A stretch of DNA of 62,661 bases from Spirulinaceae cyanobacterium SM2_1_0 (GCA_012031265.1 JAAUTY010000023.1:1-62661); one strand, 5' to 3'; shown: positions 17,884-27,956, counted from the first letter of the stretch. Made by a program: numbers and translations. Notes: generated by a model not told the origin, from the sequence alone.

Positions 17884-18409
17884 ATGCTGGCCGTGATTTC
17901 GGCTTGGGCGGCGGGGCGATTGTCCTGGCTGCGACGCTGGCTCCTGGCTTAGTCGCTGGTGGAATTTTTAGCACTGGCGAAGTATGGCTATTTGGGGACA
18001 ACCTATTGGGCGATGCTGGATACTGGGTCGGCGAGTCGCGAGGCGATCGCCCTGATCGACACCAAAGGCGCGGTCATCGCCCCAGCCAAGCTCCTGCCAC
18101 ACCTGTCGCACCGCCAAATGATCCAACTGCCCCGCCGGGAACTGGAGCTGGAGTTGCCCAAAAATTACGATTATGTCTTGCTCGACCAGCGGCATCTGGG
18201 GTTTGCGAGTTCGCGTGAGGCGTTGGGGGGCGATCGCTACTTACCTTGCTGCTGACTCTGCGTTTGGGATCAGCTACACGCGCGATGATGCTGTGTTCTA
18301 CCAACGCTCGGATACACAATCGATGCCGGTGCGGATTGCGTCAGAGGGATGCAGTCCGATTGAGAATGAATCGCCTAAGCTAAAACTAACGGCGCGTAAT
18401 GAATGCTAA
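17884..18409 (+). pseudogene. C-terminal relic of a DUF2079 membrane protein
   Basis: Frames between 17884 and 18409 encode pieces matching the end of DUF2079 membrane proteins. LRRWLLA is followed by a TAG at 17950, then SLVEFLALAKYGYLGTTYWA and PAKLLPHLSHRQMIQLP, then YDYVLLDQRHLGFASSREAL. At a run of six G near 18217 the frame shifts by one base and continues ATYLAADSAFGISYTRDDAV. One internal stop, one frameshift and the missing N-terminal membrane part show decay. It lies between the pilin-like gene and the Uma2 gene. Confidence 0.6.
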
Positions 18410-18423
18410 CCGAGGAGATTGCC

Positions 18424-18969
18424 ATGGCATTGACCGCTAAAGACCTCGAGAAAGTGCAATCCAAGCTCGATGATGACTATCGAATTGAGCTAGTTGATGG
18501 GGAGATTTCTTTAATGAGTCCCTCGGGTTACGAGTCTGATGAGGTAGCCCTAGAGTTTGGACGGCAAGTTGCAAATTGGGTGCGAACTCGTCAACTCGGG
18601 CGTGTGACTGGAGCGGGGGCCGGATTCAGCTTGCCGAATGCGGATACGCGCGCGCCGGATGTGTCGTTTGTAAGGGCTGAGCGTTTGCGGCGCAGTCCTC
18701 AGCGCTTTGCGACACTCGCCCCGGATCTGATGGTGGAAGTCAAGTCACCCACGGATCGCCTCAGTGCTCTGCGCGCTAAGATTGACAACTTTCTCGCTCA
18801 GGGGACGCAAGTGGGCATCCTCATCAACCCAGAGCAGCGCTGGCTGGAGGTGCGGCGCATAGGCGAGGAGTGGCAACGGTTTGTTGATGGTGACATCCTG
18901 ACGCTGCCGGATGTCCTGCCGGGATGGGAGGTCGCGGTGTCGTCACTTTGGCCGTTGGTGTTTGAGTAG
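18424..18969 (+). CDS. Uma2 family (DUF820) putative endonuclease
   Basis: This is the second Uma2 protein of the window, 181 residues from the ATG at 18424, which has GAGGAG upstream; an ATG at 18403 is a weaker choice. Motifs in order: YRIELVDGEISLMSPSGYES, GAGFSLPNADTRAPDVSFV (acidic site), DLMVEVKSPTDRLSALRAKI (the EVK strand intact) and GTQVGILINPEQRWLEVRR. With an intact E-x-K pair this copy looks catalytically more complete than the one at 9024. Biological role unknown. A miniature element (copy C) begins 35 bp downstream. Confidence 0.92.
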   Translation: MALTAKDLEKVQSKLDDDYRIELVDGEISLMSPSGYESDEVALEFGRQVANWVRTRQLGRVTGAGAGFSLPNADTRAPDVSFVRAERLRRSPQRFATLAPDLMVEVKSPTDRLSALRAKIDNFLAQGTQVGILINPEQRWLEVRRIGEEWQRFVDGDILTLPDVLPGWEVAVSSLWPLVFE

Positions 18970-19003
18970 GGGGCAGCGATTTCCCGGTTTCGACAGGCTT
19001 GTC

Positions 19004-19114
19004 CTAGTACAAGAGGGCGGAAATAAGATGCCTATTCAAAATCCCCAGGATTCCCGGATTGCAGGCACTCAAGACCCAAAACCCAGAACTCAAAATTCCG
19101 CGTAGCGGTACTAG
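19004..19114 (+). mobile_element. 111-bp miniature element, copy C
   Basis: CTAG at 19004-19007 and 19111-19114 bound a copy in the same orientation as copy A, with the same body form. It lies between two convergent genes (Uma2 and DUF3153). Confidence 0.85.
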
Positions 19115-19155
19115 GGCGCAATCACTTCAATCTGGTTGATGCAGAAATTTACGCT

Positions 19156-19971
19156 TCAAGATTTCTTGGGCACAGGCGTCGGTTGGCGTGGGGCAAGCAG
19201 TGTGTACTTGACATAAGCACCGGCAGCAACGAGCAGGGCGATCGCCAGCGACCCCAGACCCAGCCAACTCGGCAGCCAGTAGGCGGCGGCGAGGTGATTG
19301 ACCACACCGGGTTGCAAGCGCCAAACCAGTTGGCGGCCGCGACGCTCAACGGGCGGCGACACTGGCTCATCCGTCGAGCGGTTGAGGGCGCGTGCTCCCC
19401 AAGGTGTGTTGAGGGCAAATTCGAGATCGAGTAACCGACCCGGATCAATCGCCAGGGTACTACCGGCATCATCGAGGACACTGAGGCCGCGCAGGTCGAT
19501 GTCGAGGGCGAGGCGATCGCGCTCCAGCAGGAGAAAATTCTGCTGGCGCAGAGCAGTGCGCGCGGTGAGCTGGATCAGCTCCTCACTCAGCACTGTGGCA
19601 GCTTCGGCGGCGGTTTGCCCGGTCGGGTCAAAGAATTGATTGAAGTTTTGCACCAGCTCTTGACCATTGTGGAAGGGAATCGTCGCGATGATCTCCGACT
19701 CAGACACCTCGCGGACGCGGCCATGCAGGCGGCGAGCACGTTGGGCGATCGTGTCCAGCCAGCGCTCGGCCTCGCGGCGACTGAAGCTGGTGAGTTGTTC
19801 ACCGATCTCGACCTGTTGCACGATCGCGCCGCTGAACTGGCCGTCCACCGTCACGCCAACCTCGTAGCGCACGCAGCCCGTGAGCAAGAGGGTGGCGATG
19901 ACGAGGAAAAGGATTAGCCAACTGCGTCTGCGCCTCAAGTGCTGAATGTTGCGAACAAACCGACTCGCCAT
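19156..19971 (-). CDS. DUF3153 family lipoprotein
   Basis: The start at 19971 follows AGGAGG on the minus strand. The 271-residue product has a basic N-terminus, a hydrophobic segment and a lipobox LLTGC with the cysteine at residue 33, so it is a membrane-anchored lipoprotein. CVRYEVGVTVDGQFSGAIVQ and the following strands match DUF3153, a cyanobacterial and plastid-lineage family of unknown role. A second membrane helix lies near the C-terminus (about 235-258), followed by a short basic tail. It stands alone, convergent with the Uma2 gene and the intervening element. Confidence 0.85.
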   Translation of the reverse strand: MASRFVRNIQHLRRRRSWLILFLVIATLLLTGCVRYEVGVTVDGQFSGAIVQQVEIGEQLTSFSRREAERWLDTIAQRARRLHGRVREVSESEIIATIPFHNGQELVQNFNQFFDPTGQTAAEAATVLSEELIQLTARTALRQQNFLLLERDRLALDIDLRGLSVLDDAGSTLAIDPGRLLDLEFALNTPWGARALNRSTDEPVSPPVERRGRQLVWRLQPGVVNHLAAAYWLPSWLGLGSLAIALLVAAGAYVKYTLLAPRQPTPVPKKS

Positions 19972-20305
19972 CAACCGCGACCTCCTGCATACTGGCTCCG
20001 ATCCTCTCACAAAACTCCGCGTCGGGATGGCGATCGTCCCGCCAGAACCGTTCGCGGCGATCCTCAAATCCTAGGGTAGTATTAAGAGCACGCACAACCG
20101 TCCGTTGCTCAGTCGGTTGGTTCCACTAGCATGAGTGAGCAACCCGACTAGGATGCAGGCGCTCTCAAGCATTGCTAGGCATCGGCAATCTGATCGAGCT
20201 AAAATCCCCACATTTTCGCTGGCTGGACGGCTGCTCAGTCGCAGGGTGATGAGCAGTTGCGAGCGCCAGCTTTGTCCCTCGACGCGGTGCGAGCACCCTG
20301 AATTT
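19972..20305. other. divergent intergenic region (DUF3153 and M14 peptidase)
   Basis: About 330 bases lie between two divergent starts. The frame of the peptidase stays open upstream to 20135, but that sequence is unlike the family. An imperfect inverted repeat GTTGCTCA...TGAGCAAC lies around 20104-20144. No promoter is clear. Confidence 0.4.
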
Positions 20306-22000
20306 ATGCTGGCTATTCGCTGCGATCGCTATTATCGCTACGCCGAACTCACCGAAATCCTGCAAGACTGCGCGGCGGCTTACCCACACTTGGTCAGCCT
20401 CAGCAGCATTGGCCGCAGCTATGAGGGGCGTGACCTTTGGCTGCTGACTGTGACCCACCAAGCGACGGGACCAGCGGCGGAGAAACCGGCGCTCTGGATC
20501 GATGGCAATATTCACGCCACGGAGCTAGCGCCGACGACCGCCTGCCTGCACTTGTTGCAAGTCTTGCTCAATGGCTACGGCGACGATGCCGAGATTAGCC
20601 GCTGTTTGGACACCCGCGCCTTCTATATTTGCCCACGGGTCAATCCCGATGGTGCCGAGTGGGCGCTGGCGGAGCAACCGCGACTCATTCGCTCGGGTAC
20701 GCGCCCCTATCCTGACCGCCCCCCCCAGCCGCCCGGTTTGCAGGAGGCCGATATCGACGGCGATGGGCGTATTTTGATGATGCGAATTCCTGATCCCAAT
20801 GGTGCTTGGGAGCCTTCGCCAGACGATCCGCGCTTGTTGGTAAGGCGATCGCCCACGGCGGTTGGCGGTCAGTACTACCGCGTTCTGCCCGAGGGCTATG
20901 TAGAACACTACGATGGTGTCCTCATCGACCTGCCCGAGCCACCGGAGAACATCGATTTTAATCGCAACTTTCCGATACAGTGGCGGCCAGAGTGCGAGCA
21001 AGCTGGCGCTGGCCCCTTTCCCACTTCGGAGCCAGAGGTGCGATCGCTGGTTGAGTTCGTCACCCGCCACACCAACATCACCGGCGTCCTCGCCTTTCAT
21101 ACGATGGGGGGTCTGCTACTGCGTCCCTACAGCCATCAGAGCGATGAGAAAATGCCGCCGATTGACTTGCAGACCTATCAGAAAATTGGGGTACAGGGCA
21201 CGAAAATGACCGGCTATCCCGCCTTGTCAGTCTATCACCACTACCGCAGCGATGCTCAGCAAGTGACGACGGGAGCGTTCGATGACTGGGCCTACGAGGA
21301 ACGCGGTATCTTCGCTTGGACGGTGGAGGTGTGGAGTCCGCTGCGCTACCTCGGCATCGCAGAAGGTCATCCGCTGCACTGGTACAACGAGCATGATCCC
21401 GCCGACGATCTCGCGACTCTGCAATGGAGCGACGAAGAGTTGCAGGGCGAGGGCTATGTAGACTGGTACGCCTATGAGCACCCGCAGTTGGGCCGGGTGG
21501 AACTGGGGGGCTGGAATGATCTCTTCACCTGGCGCAACCCCCCGCCATCGCTGCTGGAATCTGAAGTGGCGCGCTTCCCCGACTGGGCAGTCTGGAATCT
21601 ATTGATTTCGCCGCGCTTGGAGCTATACGAGGCGAGCTACACTGCCCTGGGCAGCGCTCTCTACCGGGTGCGACTCGCCGTGCAGAATACCGGTTGGCTG
21701 CCCAGCGCCGTGACGCAGAAGGCGGCGGACAAAAAAATCATCGGCGGCTGTGTCTGCTCCCTGACCCTGCCGACGGGGGCGCGACTGGTGGCGGGCGATC
21801 GCGAGATCGATGTCGGGCAACTCGACGGCCGCGCCGATAAACCCGCCAGTCCCCTACGACGTCACGGGGATCCGACGGGCGATCGCGCCAAAGCTGAATG
21901 GATTGTCGCCGCCCCGCAAGGCGGAACCGTGCAGCTCATCGCCCGCCACGAGCGCGCCGGCATCGTGCGGGCAGCGGTGATCTTGCCGTCCCAGGATTAA
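20306..22000 (+). CDS. M14 family zinc carboxypeptidase
   Basis: This 564-residue peptidase starts at the ATG at 20306, where similarity to M14 peptidases begins. The zinc site is visible: GNIHATELA gives His70 and Glu73, and the distal histidine is in VLAFHTMGG. The catalytic Glu is in WTVEVW (about residue 340). A substrate-binding region, RVNPDGAEWAL, is present. After the catalytic domain (about 1-400) a C-terminal region of about 150 residues contains strands of a beta-sandwich type (YRVRLAVQNTGWLP) as in related bacterial enzymes. There is no signal peptide, so it is probably cytoplasmic. Substrate unknown. Confidence 0.9.
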   Translation: MLAIRCDRYYRYAELTEILQDCAAAYPHLVSLSSIGRSYEGRDLWLLTVTHQATGPAAEKPALWIDGNIHATELAPTTACLHLLQVLLNGYGDDAEISRCLDTRAFYICPRVNPDGAEWALAEQPRLIRSGTRPYPDRPPQPPGLQEADIDGDGRILMMRIPDPNGAWEPSPDDPRLLVRRSPTAVGGQYYRVLPEGYVEHYDGVLIDLPEPPENIDFNRNFPIQWRPECEQAGAGPFPTSEPEVRSLVEFVTRHTNITGVLAFHTMGGLLLRPYSHQSDEKMPPIDLQTYQKIGVQGTKMTGYPALSVYHHYRSDAQQVTTGAFDDWAYEERGIFAWTVEVWSPLRYLGIAEGHPLHWYNEHDPADDLATLQWSDEELQGEGYVDWYAYEHPQLGRVELGGWNDLFTWRNPPPSLLESEVARFPDWAVWNLLISPRLELYEASYTALGSALYRVRLAVQNTGWLPSAVTQKAADKKIIGGCVCSLTLPTGARLVAGDREIDVGQLDGRADKPASPLRRHGDPTGDRAKAEWIVAAPQGGTVQLIARHERAGIVRAAVILPSQD

Positions 22001-22131
22001 CGAGACCCTCGATCTGGACATTTTTCCAACGCTCCGGCGCATCTCAATCGTCCTCAAGCAGTTCCGTCGGTTCGGTCTGGGGTCGCAGGCTGATCGCTAC
22101 AATTGCAGTTGATCCCGCCTGCAACCCCACC

Positions 22132-22206
22132 ATGCCCAAATGGTTCAACATCGCCGGCTCTTGCAAAGCGACATCCACACACCCCGTTGCCGGAAACTGG
22201 TGTTGA
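22132..22206 (+). pseudogene. possible N-terminal relic of an AAA-like ATPase
   Basis: A short frame begins MPKWFNIAGSCKA, reminiscent of the start of cyanobacterial AAA-like ATPase proteins that open with FN-AGPC-ADIHYMLPP. One base out of frame, the DNA continues with a DIH reading. The rest of the gene is absent and the minus-strand GHL10 gene ends at once afterwards. It is probably a relic, but the match is short. Confidence 0.3.
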
Positions 22207-22222
22207 GGCGTTGACCCCGCTC

Positions 22223-24922
22223 CTACAACACTTGCTGCTCGCCGTATTGCAGCAATTTTTCCAAGCTGGCGAGGCGGTTAAACCAGGCTTCGACTTGGTA
22301 GGGACGTTGCGCGCCGTGTTGACGCAGCCAACCCGGAAAACTAAGGCGAAAACTCCGCAAGAGCGATCGCGCCCGGTTGAGGTTAGTCACGGACGGTTGT
22401 TCGGCCAGCAATCGCAAGGCCGCGTCCACCGCCGCCGCTTGTTGCCCCCAGGCGCGCAACGTTGCTGCATCCATCACCAATTGCTCATTGCTGAGGGCGA
22501 TCGCCCATTCACGTTGCAGCAGGTCATAGCGACCCGCCGCCGCCTCAAAAGGCTGACGATGTGCCAACGGCAGCTGCCCCTGCTGCTCGCCTTGGGTGCG
22601 ACTGAGGATTGTTTGTAAATTTAAGCTCAAATTCTCGGCCGCAAATAGAGCATAACCACCGGCCGACGAATCGCGCAGGTACTGCATCTGGTCGAGGGCG
22701 GCGGTGGTCGGTAGGCCGAGCAAGCGAATGCCGGGGAGAAATAGCGTGCTATTTTCCAGACTGCGACTGAACAGTGGCTCGGTGAGGCGCTGGAGATTTT
22801 CGGTATTGTCGGCGTAGGTCATCGGCACTACCAAGTCGAGGTAGCCGGCCTCCGTCCAGCTCTCCCAGTTTTGCTGCAAGCGTGCCAGCCGTTCGCTGGG
22901 TGGCAGCGGGAAGACAGCGGCTGAGAGTAGCACTTCGGGATGCTCGCGGTCGAGCAGTTCCGAGACCGAGGCGACGAAACCATCCACCTGCTGAATGCGG
23001 AATTGTGTCCAGCGCGTCCAGAGGCGATCGCCCGGGTTGATGCTCACGGGATCGACGCCGGTGAGCCGCCGAAACTGCGATCGCGAGGCGACGCCGAAGC
23101 CATAGACCTGGTTGACGCTGGGATCTTGGAAAGGGTAGCGGATATAGTCGAGCTGGATGCCATCGACATCGTAGTTGGTGGCGATTTCATCGATCAGTGC
23201 CAGCAAGTAAGCGCGGACTTCTGGGTGCGCGGGATCGAAGAAGGCTTTGCGCGAATTGCTCTGGAAGGGATTGCCCTGGCGATCGGTGCCCACCCAGTCG
23301 GGATGGCGGGATAGCACCGGGCCGAGATAGGTGCGCGGTTGACGCACGATTTGATTGTGGCGCTGGTTGGCGGCGGCGAAGACCCAGACCCAGGCGTGCA
23401 ACTCCATGTCGCGTTCGTGCGCCAGCTTGACAGCAGCGGCGAGCGGGTCCCAGCCGACGGTAAAGGGATTTTGTTCAGGCGCAACCTGGCTGGGATAAAT
23501 CGTGTAGCTAGCGTTGACTGTTTCAAAGAAGACAGTATTGACGCCAGCATCTTCTAAACGGTCAAAAATGCGCGCCAGTTCCGACTCCGAGCGGGTGCGG
23601 ACAATCGTGCCGCGATCCAGCCACATCGCCCGCGTCTCTGGGTAACGCAGCGGCGTGCTGGTGGGGTAGTTTTCCCAGAGCAAGTTGCGTGCTTGCAGCC
23701 ACTCCTGCCAGGCTTCGCCAAAGGCACGTTGCTGGGTGAGCGTGAGGAAGCGGTTGAGACCTTGGCGCGCTTCGGCGGCGATGTCATTCACAGGGCGCAG
23801 GTTTGGCGATCGCCGCTGTCCTTGACGACGATTTTCGACCTCGGCGATCGCCTGCGCCAGCGACAGTTCCGCGCCGCCGTTGCTGACTTGACCGAGAAGC
23901 ACGGCACTCTCGTAGCGGCCGATCCATTGCTCAAGCTGCTCCTGAAGGGCGCGGACGCGGGCTGCCGGAATCGGTTGACCGCTGGGTTGAGGGGTGGGTG
24001 CGGGACGGGCCGGGCGATCGCGATCGAGAATGCTGTCGAGGGCATCATCGGTCGCCTCATCAGCCACTAGGGTTTCGGCTGGCAGCGGTTGCACGGGCTG
24101 GCGTGAGGGTTGGGACGGCGTTGCTGGGCGGTTGGGTTGAGTCGCTGGTGTCGGGGTGAAGTCGGCCGCAGACGACGGCCGCTCGCTGGCGACCGTACCG
24201 TCGCAGCGGCGGCCGCTGCTCGTTTGGTGTGGTGCGAGGCTGCTGTAGCGGTTGAGGGCGGCCCGCAACCAGGCTGTGTCGAGGCTGGTGTTGCTCGTCT
24301 GATCGCTCCCCCAGCGCCAGCCGAGGAAGGTGGCACGGTCATTGGCGACCACGGCGGGCGGCTCGCCATCGGTCTGCCAGACGGCGATCGCCTCGCTATC
24401 AGCACCCGTAGGGATGATCGCGCCGCCGCGTGCCGTCGTGGTCGGGGCGACGCCGCTGATCCGGGCACTGGACGCTGCACGCAGGGGGGTTGGGGTGGGT
24501 AATGGGAAGCCCCAGTAGGAGCCAAGGAGCGATCGCAGTTGGGTCTGGACGGCGGGGGGCGAGAGGCTGCCGGTCGGCCCGGTGACGACGGCGCGACCGC
24601 CCGCTTCGAGCCAGACTTGCAGGAGCGCCGCCTGGGTGCTGTCAATCGTTTCGACATTGGGCAGCAACAAGACGCCGACATTCTCGCGCTCGAGGCTGTT
24701 GGGGGTGTTGGCTGTCGTCCAATCAACCAGGCAGTAGTCGAGATTCGCTTGCCGGAGCCGACCGGTGATCTCGGTCCACTGTTGGGCATTGTCACGGGTG
24801 CGGATAACGCCGAAACGGGCTGCCTGGGCCTGGGCGGTCAGGGGCCAGAGGGCGATCGCGCCGGTGCAGAGCACGAGGCGGCAGTAGCGGGATAACAGCG
24901 CAGACAAAAAACGGCGGTGCAA
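22223..24922 (-). CDS. family 10-like (GHL10/DUF187) glycosyl hydrolase
   Basis: I start this 899-residue protein at a TTG (24922) preceded nine bases upstream by AGGAG; this yields a normal signal peptide ending about TAQAQA. An N-terminal domain (about 35-240) resembles a class I glutamine-amidotransferase-like fold (VLLLPNVETIDSTQAALLQV, AVVTGPTG). A proline-rich linker follows (about 245-330), then the GHL10 catalytic barrel (about 430-760) with VNTVFFETVNASYTIYPS, DMELHAWVWVFAAANQ, DVDGIQLDYIRYPF and VVPMTYADN. Similar proteins are thought to cleave envelope polysaccharide, but the substrate is unproven. It is probably exported. It is a single-gene unit. Confidence 0.88.
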   Translation of the reverse strand: MHRRFLSALLSRYCRLVLCTGAIALWPLTAQAQAARFGVIRTRDNAQQWTEITGRLRQANLDYCLVDWTTANTPNSLERENVGVLLLPNVETIDSTQAALLQVWLEAGGRAVVTGPTGSLSPPAVQTQLRSLLGSYWGFPLPTPTPLRAASSARISGVAPTTTARGGAIIPTGADSEAIAVWQTDGEPPAVVANDRATFLGWRWGSDQTSNTSLDTAWLRAALNRYSSLAPHQTSSGRRCDGTVASERPSSAADFTPTPATQPNRPATPSQPSRQPVQPLPAETLVADEATDDALDSILDRDRPARPAPTPQPSGQPIPAARVRALQEQLEQWIGRYESAVLLGQVSNGGAELSLAQAIAEVENRRQGQRRSPNLRPVNDIAAEARQGLNRFLTLTQQRAFGEAWQEWLQARNLLWENYPTSTPLRYPETRAMWLDRGTIVRTRSESELARIFDRLEDAGVNTVFFETVNASYTIYPSQVAPEQNPFTVGWDPLAAAVKLAHERDMELHAWVWVFAAANQRHNQIVRQPRTYLGPVLSRHPDWVGTDRQGNPFQSNSRKAFFDPAHPEVRAYLLALIDEIATNYDVDGIQLDYIRYPFQDPSVNQVYGFGVASRSQFRRLTGVDPVSINPGDRLWTRWTQFRIQQVDGFVASVSELLDREHPEVLLSAAVFPLPPSERLARLQQNWESWTEAGYLDLVVPMTYADNTENLQRLTEPLFSRSLENSTLFLPGIRLLGLPTTAALDQMQYLRDSSAGGYALFAAENLSLNLQTILSRTQGEQQGQLPLAHRQPFEAAAGRYDLLQREWAIALSNEQLVMDAATLRAWGQQAAAVDAALRLLAEQPSVTNLNRARSLLRSFRLSFPGWLRQHGAQRPYQVEAWFNRLASLEKLLQYGEQQVL

Positions 24923-25199
24923 GGTTGGTGTCTCCTGAAGTTCCAACGAGCAGTCCAAATGCCCCGGACAGCATGGGTCGCGTTGACTCGGTGGGCGCAG
25001 GTAGCTCTAGCCGTATCGCTCGGTCGCACGGCTGGCTCAACAACTCAGTGCGATGGAGTAGAGCCAGTGAGAGAAGTCCGCAAGCAAACCCGGGCGCTGC
25101 CACTGCTGAAACTTAGCTTCGCGACCCAGGCCACTTATGAAAATTCGGCGAGCTAGTATGACTCGCAGCTTATTGTGACACAATCTTGACCAGCCCTTT

Positions 25200-27884
25200 C
25201 TAGAAGAAATCGTCCTGGATCGGGAAGCGTTCCATCAGCATCAGAGCACGGCGAGCATTATCCTGGAGCGATCGCGAGAGATTAGGAACGTGGGGAATCT
25301 GAGAGAGAAAATCGACGGTACGGCGTAGCATTCTAACCAAATCGCCCTCATCAAAGCTGGTGCGATCGCACAGTTCAGTCCAGCTCACTTCCAAGGCCCA
25401 TTGTTCAACAATGCCGCTCAGCGGCACGGTATCTTCTTCCAGCCAGACCGGCAACGCCACTTTATAACGGTGCTGGCATTTGATCAGCGACTTCCGCAGA
25501 CTACTGAGCCGAGCCAGGGTTTCCCCGACCGGCGCACTCGGCCGGTAGTGCGCCCAACTGTCAGGACGTGGCGGTTCGCTGATCAGGACGTAGACGACGG
25601 CCGCCAACTGCTGTGGGGCGAGATCCTCGAGATGTCCGGAGAGCAGTACCAACCCCAGCCACAATTCGTTGTCGCCGCGAATCGCTGCCGCCGCCTGCCC
25701 GAGCACAGTCGGCTCAAATTCTGTCAAGGCGTCAAACTCGCGCAGCACCTTGACCAGATTCATAAACTCGCGCCAGTGCGTGGTTTGGTAGTCCTGGTAG
25801 CGACTGCGGCGTTCCTGCAATTCCAAGCGCAGGGTCTGCCGTTGCTGATAGCGCTTCAGCAACTTGCCGGGTTTGCCCCACTGCTGGAGGGCGTGGTGAT
25901 CATGCTCGGTTTGCACCGCTGACAGCCGCTCCTGCTGCGCCCGCACTTCCGGCGGCGGCCCCATCGCCGCCTTGCCATTGCTTGGCAGGCGGCCGGCGAG
26001 ACGGGCGGTGGTGGGGTCACCGGGGTAAGGGACGCCGAGTTGATCAGCCACCGGCGCAGGCGGGTCAATTGTTTCCAGATCCGCTTCGCTGAAGTGGGTA
26101 TTGCTGTCGATGGCGATCGCATCGCGCCGGGTCACCGCCAGCCAGCGATTGTCCGCCGTCAGGCAGATCAAAGCCCCGGAGCGGCTACCCACACCCGGTT
26201 TATGCTCCACCAGCAGCGCCGCCAGGATGCGTGAACCGGGGACGTGCCTACCCTTTAGGAAGATGGCAGTACCCGGATTGAGGTCTCCCACCGCCTTCGC
26301 CACTGACCTAGCGCTTTCCTCGCGGCTCTGTTGTTCTAGAGTGCGGAGCAGGCGGCGCTCTTCCTTCAGCCGCTCACTCAGCTTCTGATACTCAGCGAAC
26401 AGCGCTTCAGGAACGGAGGCTAGCTCGACATCCAACTTCGCCAGCTCCATCGTCAGCTCCGCGATCGCCGCTTGTTCCGGTCGCGAGTGTAGGCCGGAGA
26501 CATACTGCGCGAAGCTACGTTCGAGTAGGTTCTTGACTTCATCGACGCTGTGGGTTTGCAGCAGGTTCAGTACCATGCCGTAGGTAGGGGCAAACTGGCT
26601 CCGCAGCGGATCAGCCGGTTTCAGCGCCAGACTCGCCGCATCTTTCGCGCCTTCAAACGGCGTCTCCACCGTCACGACATGACCGCGCGGATCCATGCCC
26701 CGGCGTCCCGCCCGCCCCGCCATTTGCAAAAATTCCGAAGCCGTCAGTAGGCGGTGACCGCGATCAGTGCGCTTGGAGATGGCGGAAATGACGGTGGTAC
26801 GGGCGGGCATATTGATCCCGGCCGCTAGAGTTTCGGTGGCAAAGACGACTTTGATCAAACCGGCCTGGAAGAGTTCTTCCACCAGCGCCTTCCAGGCGGG
26901 CAGGATGCCGGCATGGTGTGCCGCGATGCCGCGTTGCAGTGGCTCGACCTGGCCGCTGCGACCGGCATCCGGGTTGCGCTGCAAGAAGTCGCCGACGCGC
27001 TGGCGCAAGGTTTCGGCTTCGGCTTCGTTCACCAGACTCAGCTCGCCCATCTGCTCGACGGCGCGATCGCACCCCCGGCGACTGAAGATGAAAAAGATCG
27101 CCGGTAGCATCTCTCGCGCCTGCATTTGGCTGACGACTTCGCCGACGCTGGGACATTCATCGCGCCGCAGCCGCCGCCGTGAACCCCGCCGCCGTTTCGG
27201 TTTGAGCTGGGGGTTCAGATGCTCATGGGCATCATCCAGTAGCGGGAATAGCCCTTTGCGGGTGCTGAAATAAAATTCCAGCGGCACAGGGCGAAAGTCG
27301 GATTGGATCAGCAGTGTCGGGCCGTGAATTTCACTGATCCAGGCGGTGAGTTGGTCAGCATTGGCGATCGTCGCAGACAGCGCCACTAGTTGCACTTTGG
27401 GCGGGCAGTAGATGATCGACTCTTCCCAGACCGTGCCGCGCTGGCTGTCGTTCATGTAGTGGCACTCGTCCAAGACCACGACTTCGACCCCTTCCAGCGA
27501 AGCGCCTACCTGCCCGATCGGCGTGCCGTAGAGCATATTACGGAAGATCTCGGTGGTCATCACCAAGATCGGAGCATCGCGGTTGTGGGAGTTATCCCCG
27601 GTCAGCAGGCCGACACGCTCTTCACCAAATTGCTCCCGGAAGTCGCGGAATTTTTGATTCGACAGCGCCTTCAGCGGTGTTGTGTAGAAAACTCGTTTTC
27701 CCGTCGCTAAGGCACGGTGAATGGCATACTCGCCAACCAGGGTTTTACCAGAGCCAGTGGGAACGCAGACGACGGCAGATTGACCGGCGTCCAGAGCGGC
27801 GATCGCCTGTTTCTGGAAGTCATCAAGTTCAAACGGGAACAGTTGCGTTAAATCGAGTGCAGTGGGGGTTGAAGAAGAAGTCAC
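25200..27884 (-). CDS. Ski2/Mtr4-like DEAD-box RNA helicase
   Basis: This 894-residue superfamily 2 helicase has Walker A VPTGSGKT (about residues 41-48), a DEVH-type box DECH in VVLDECHYMND, motif III SAT, a helicase C domain with LAAGINMPARTTV, and motif VI QMAGRAGRRGMD. The C-terminal half carries the DSHCT-like helical domain of Ski2 and Mtr4 proteins. Cyanobacteria usually carry one such gene; a role in RNA turnover is likely. A short basic stretch (PKRRRGSRRRLRRDE, about 228-242) sits between the two helicase lobes. The stop lies about 30 bp left of the next minus-strand start region, and the ABC permease gene lies 72 bp upstream on the same strand. Confidence 0.93.
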   Translation of the reverse strand: MTSSSTPTALDLTQLFPFELDDFQKQAIAALDAGQSAVVCVPTGSGKTLVGEYAIHRALATGKRVFYTTPLKALSNQKFRDFREQFGEERVGLLTGDNSHNRDAPILVMTTEIFRNMLYGTPIGQVGASLEGVEVVVLDECHYMNDSQRGTVWEESIIYCPPKVQLVALSATIANADQLTAWISEIHGPTLLIQSDFRPVPLEFYFSTRKGLFPLLDDAHEHLNPQLKPKRRRGSRRRLRRDECPSVGEVVSQMQAREMLPAIFFIFSRRGCDRAVEQMGELSLVNEAEAETLRQRVGDFLQRNPDAGRSGQVEPLQRGIAAHHAGILPAWKALVEELFQAGLIKVVFATETLAAGINMPARTTVISAISKRTDRGHRLLTASEFLQMAGRAGRRGMDPRGHVVTVETPFEGAKDAASLALKPADPLRSQFAPTYGMVLNLLQTHSVDEVKNLLERSFAQYVSGLHSRPEQAAIAELTMELAKLDVELASVPEALFAEYQKLSERLKEERRLLRTLEQQSREESARSVAKAVGDLNPGTAIFLKGRHVPGSRILAALLVEHKPGVGSRSGALICLTADNRWLAVTRRDAIAIDSNTHFSEADLETIDPPAPVADQLGVPYPGDPTTARLAGRLPSNGKAAMGPPPEVRAQQERLSAVQTEHDHHALQQWGKPGKLLKRYQQRQTLRLELQERRSRYQDYQTTHWREFMNLVKVLREFDALTEFEPTVLGQAAAAIRGDNELWLGLVLLSGHLEDLAPQQLAAVVYVLISEPPRPDSWAHYRPSAPVGETLARLSSLRKSLIKCQHRYKVALPVWLEEDTVPLSGIVEQWALEVSWTELCDRTSFDEGDLVRMLRRTVDFLSQIPHVPNLSRSLQDNARRALMLMERFPIQDDFF

Positions 27885-27956
27885 GCGCGAAGCTCATATT
27901 GACAAGAATCCGCCACGGACAGCCGGATGGCTCCTATTGTAGATCGGGCGCTGGCG

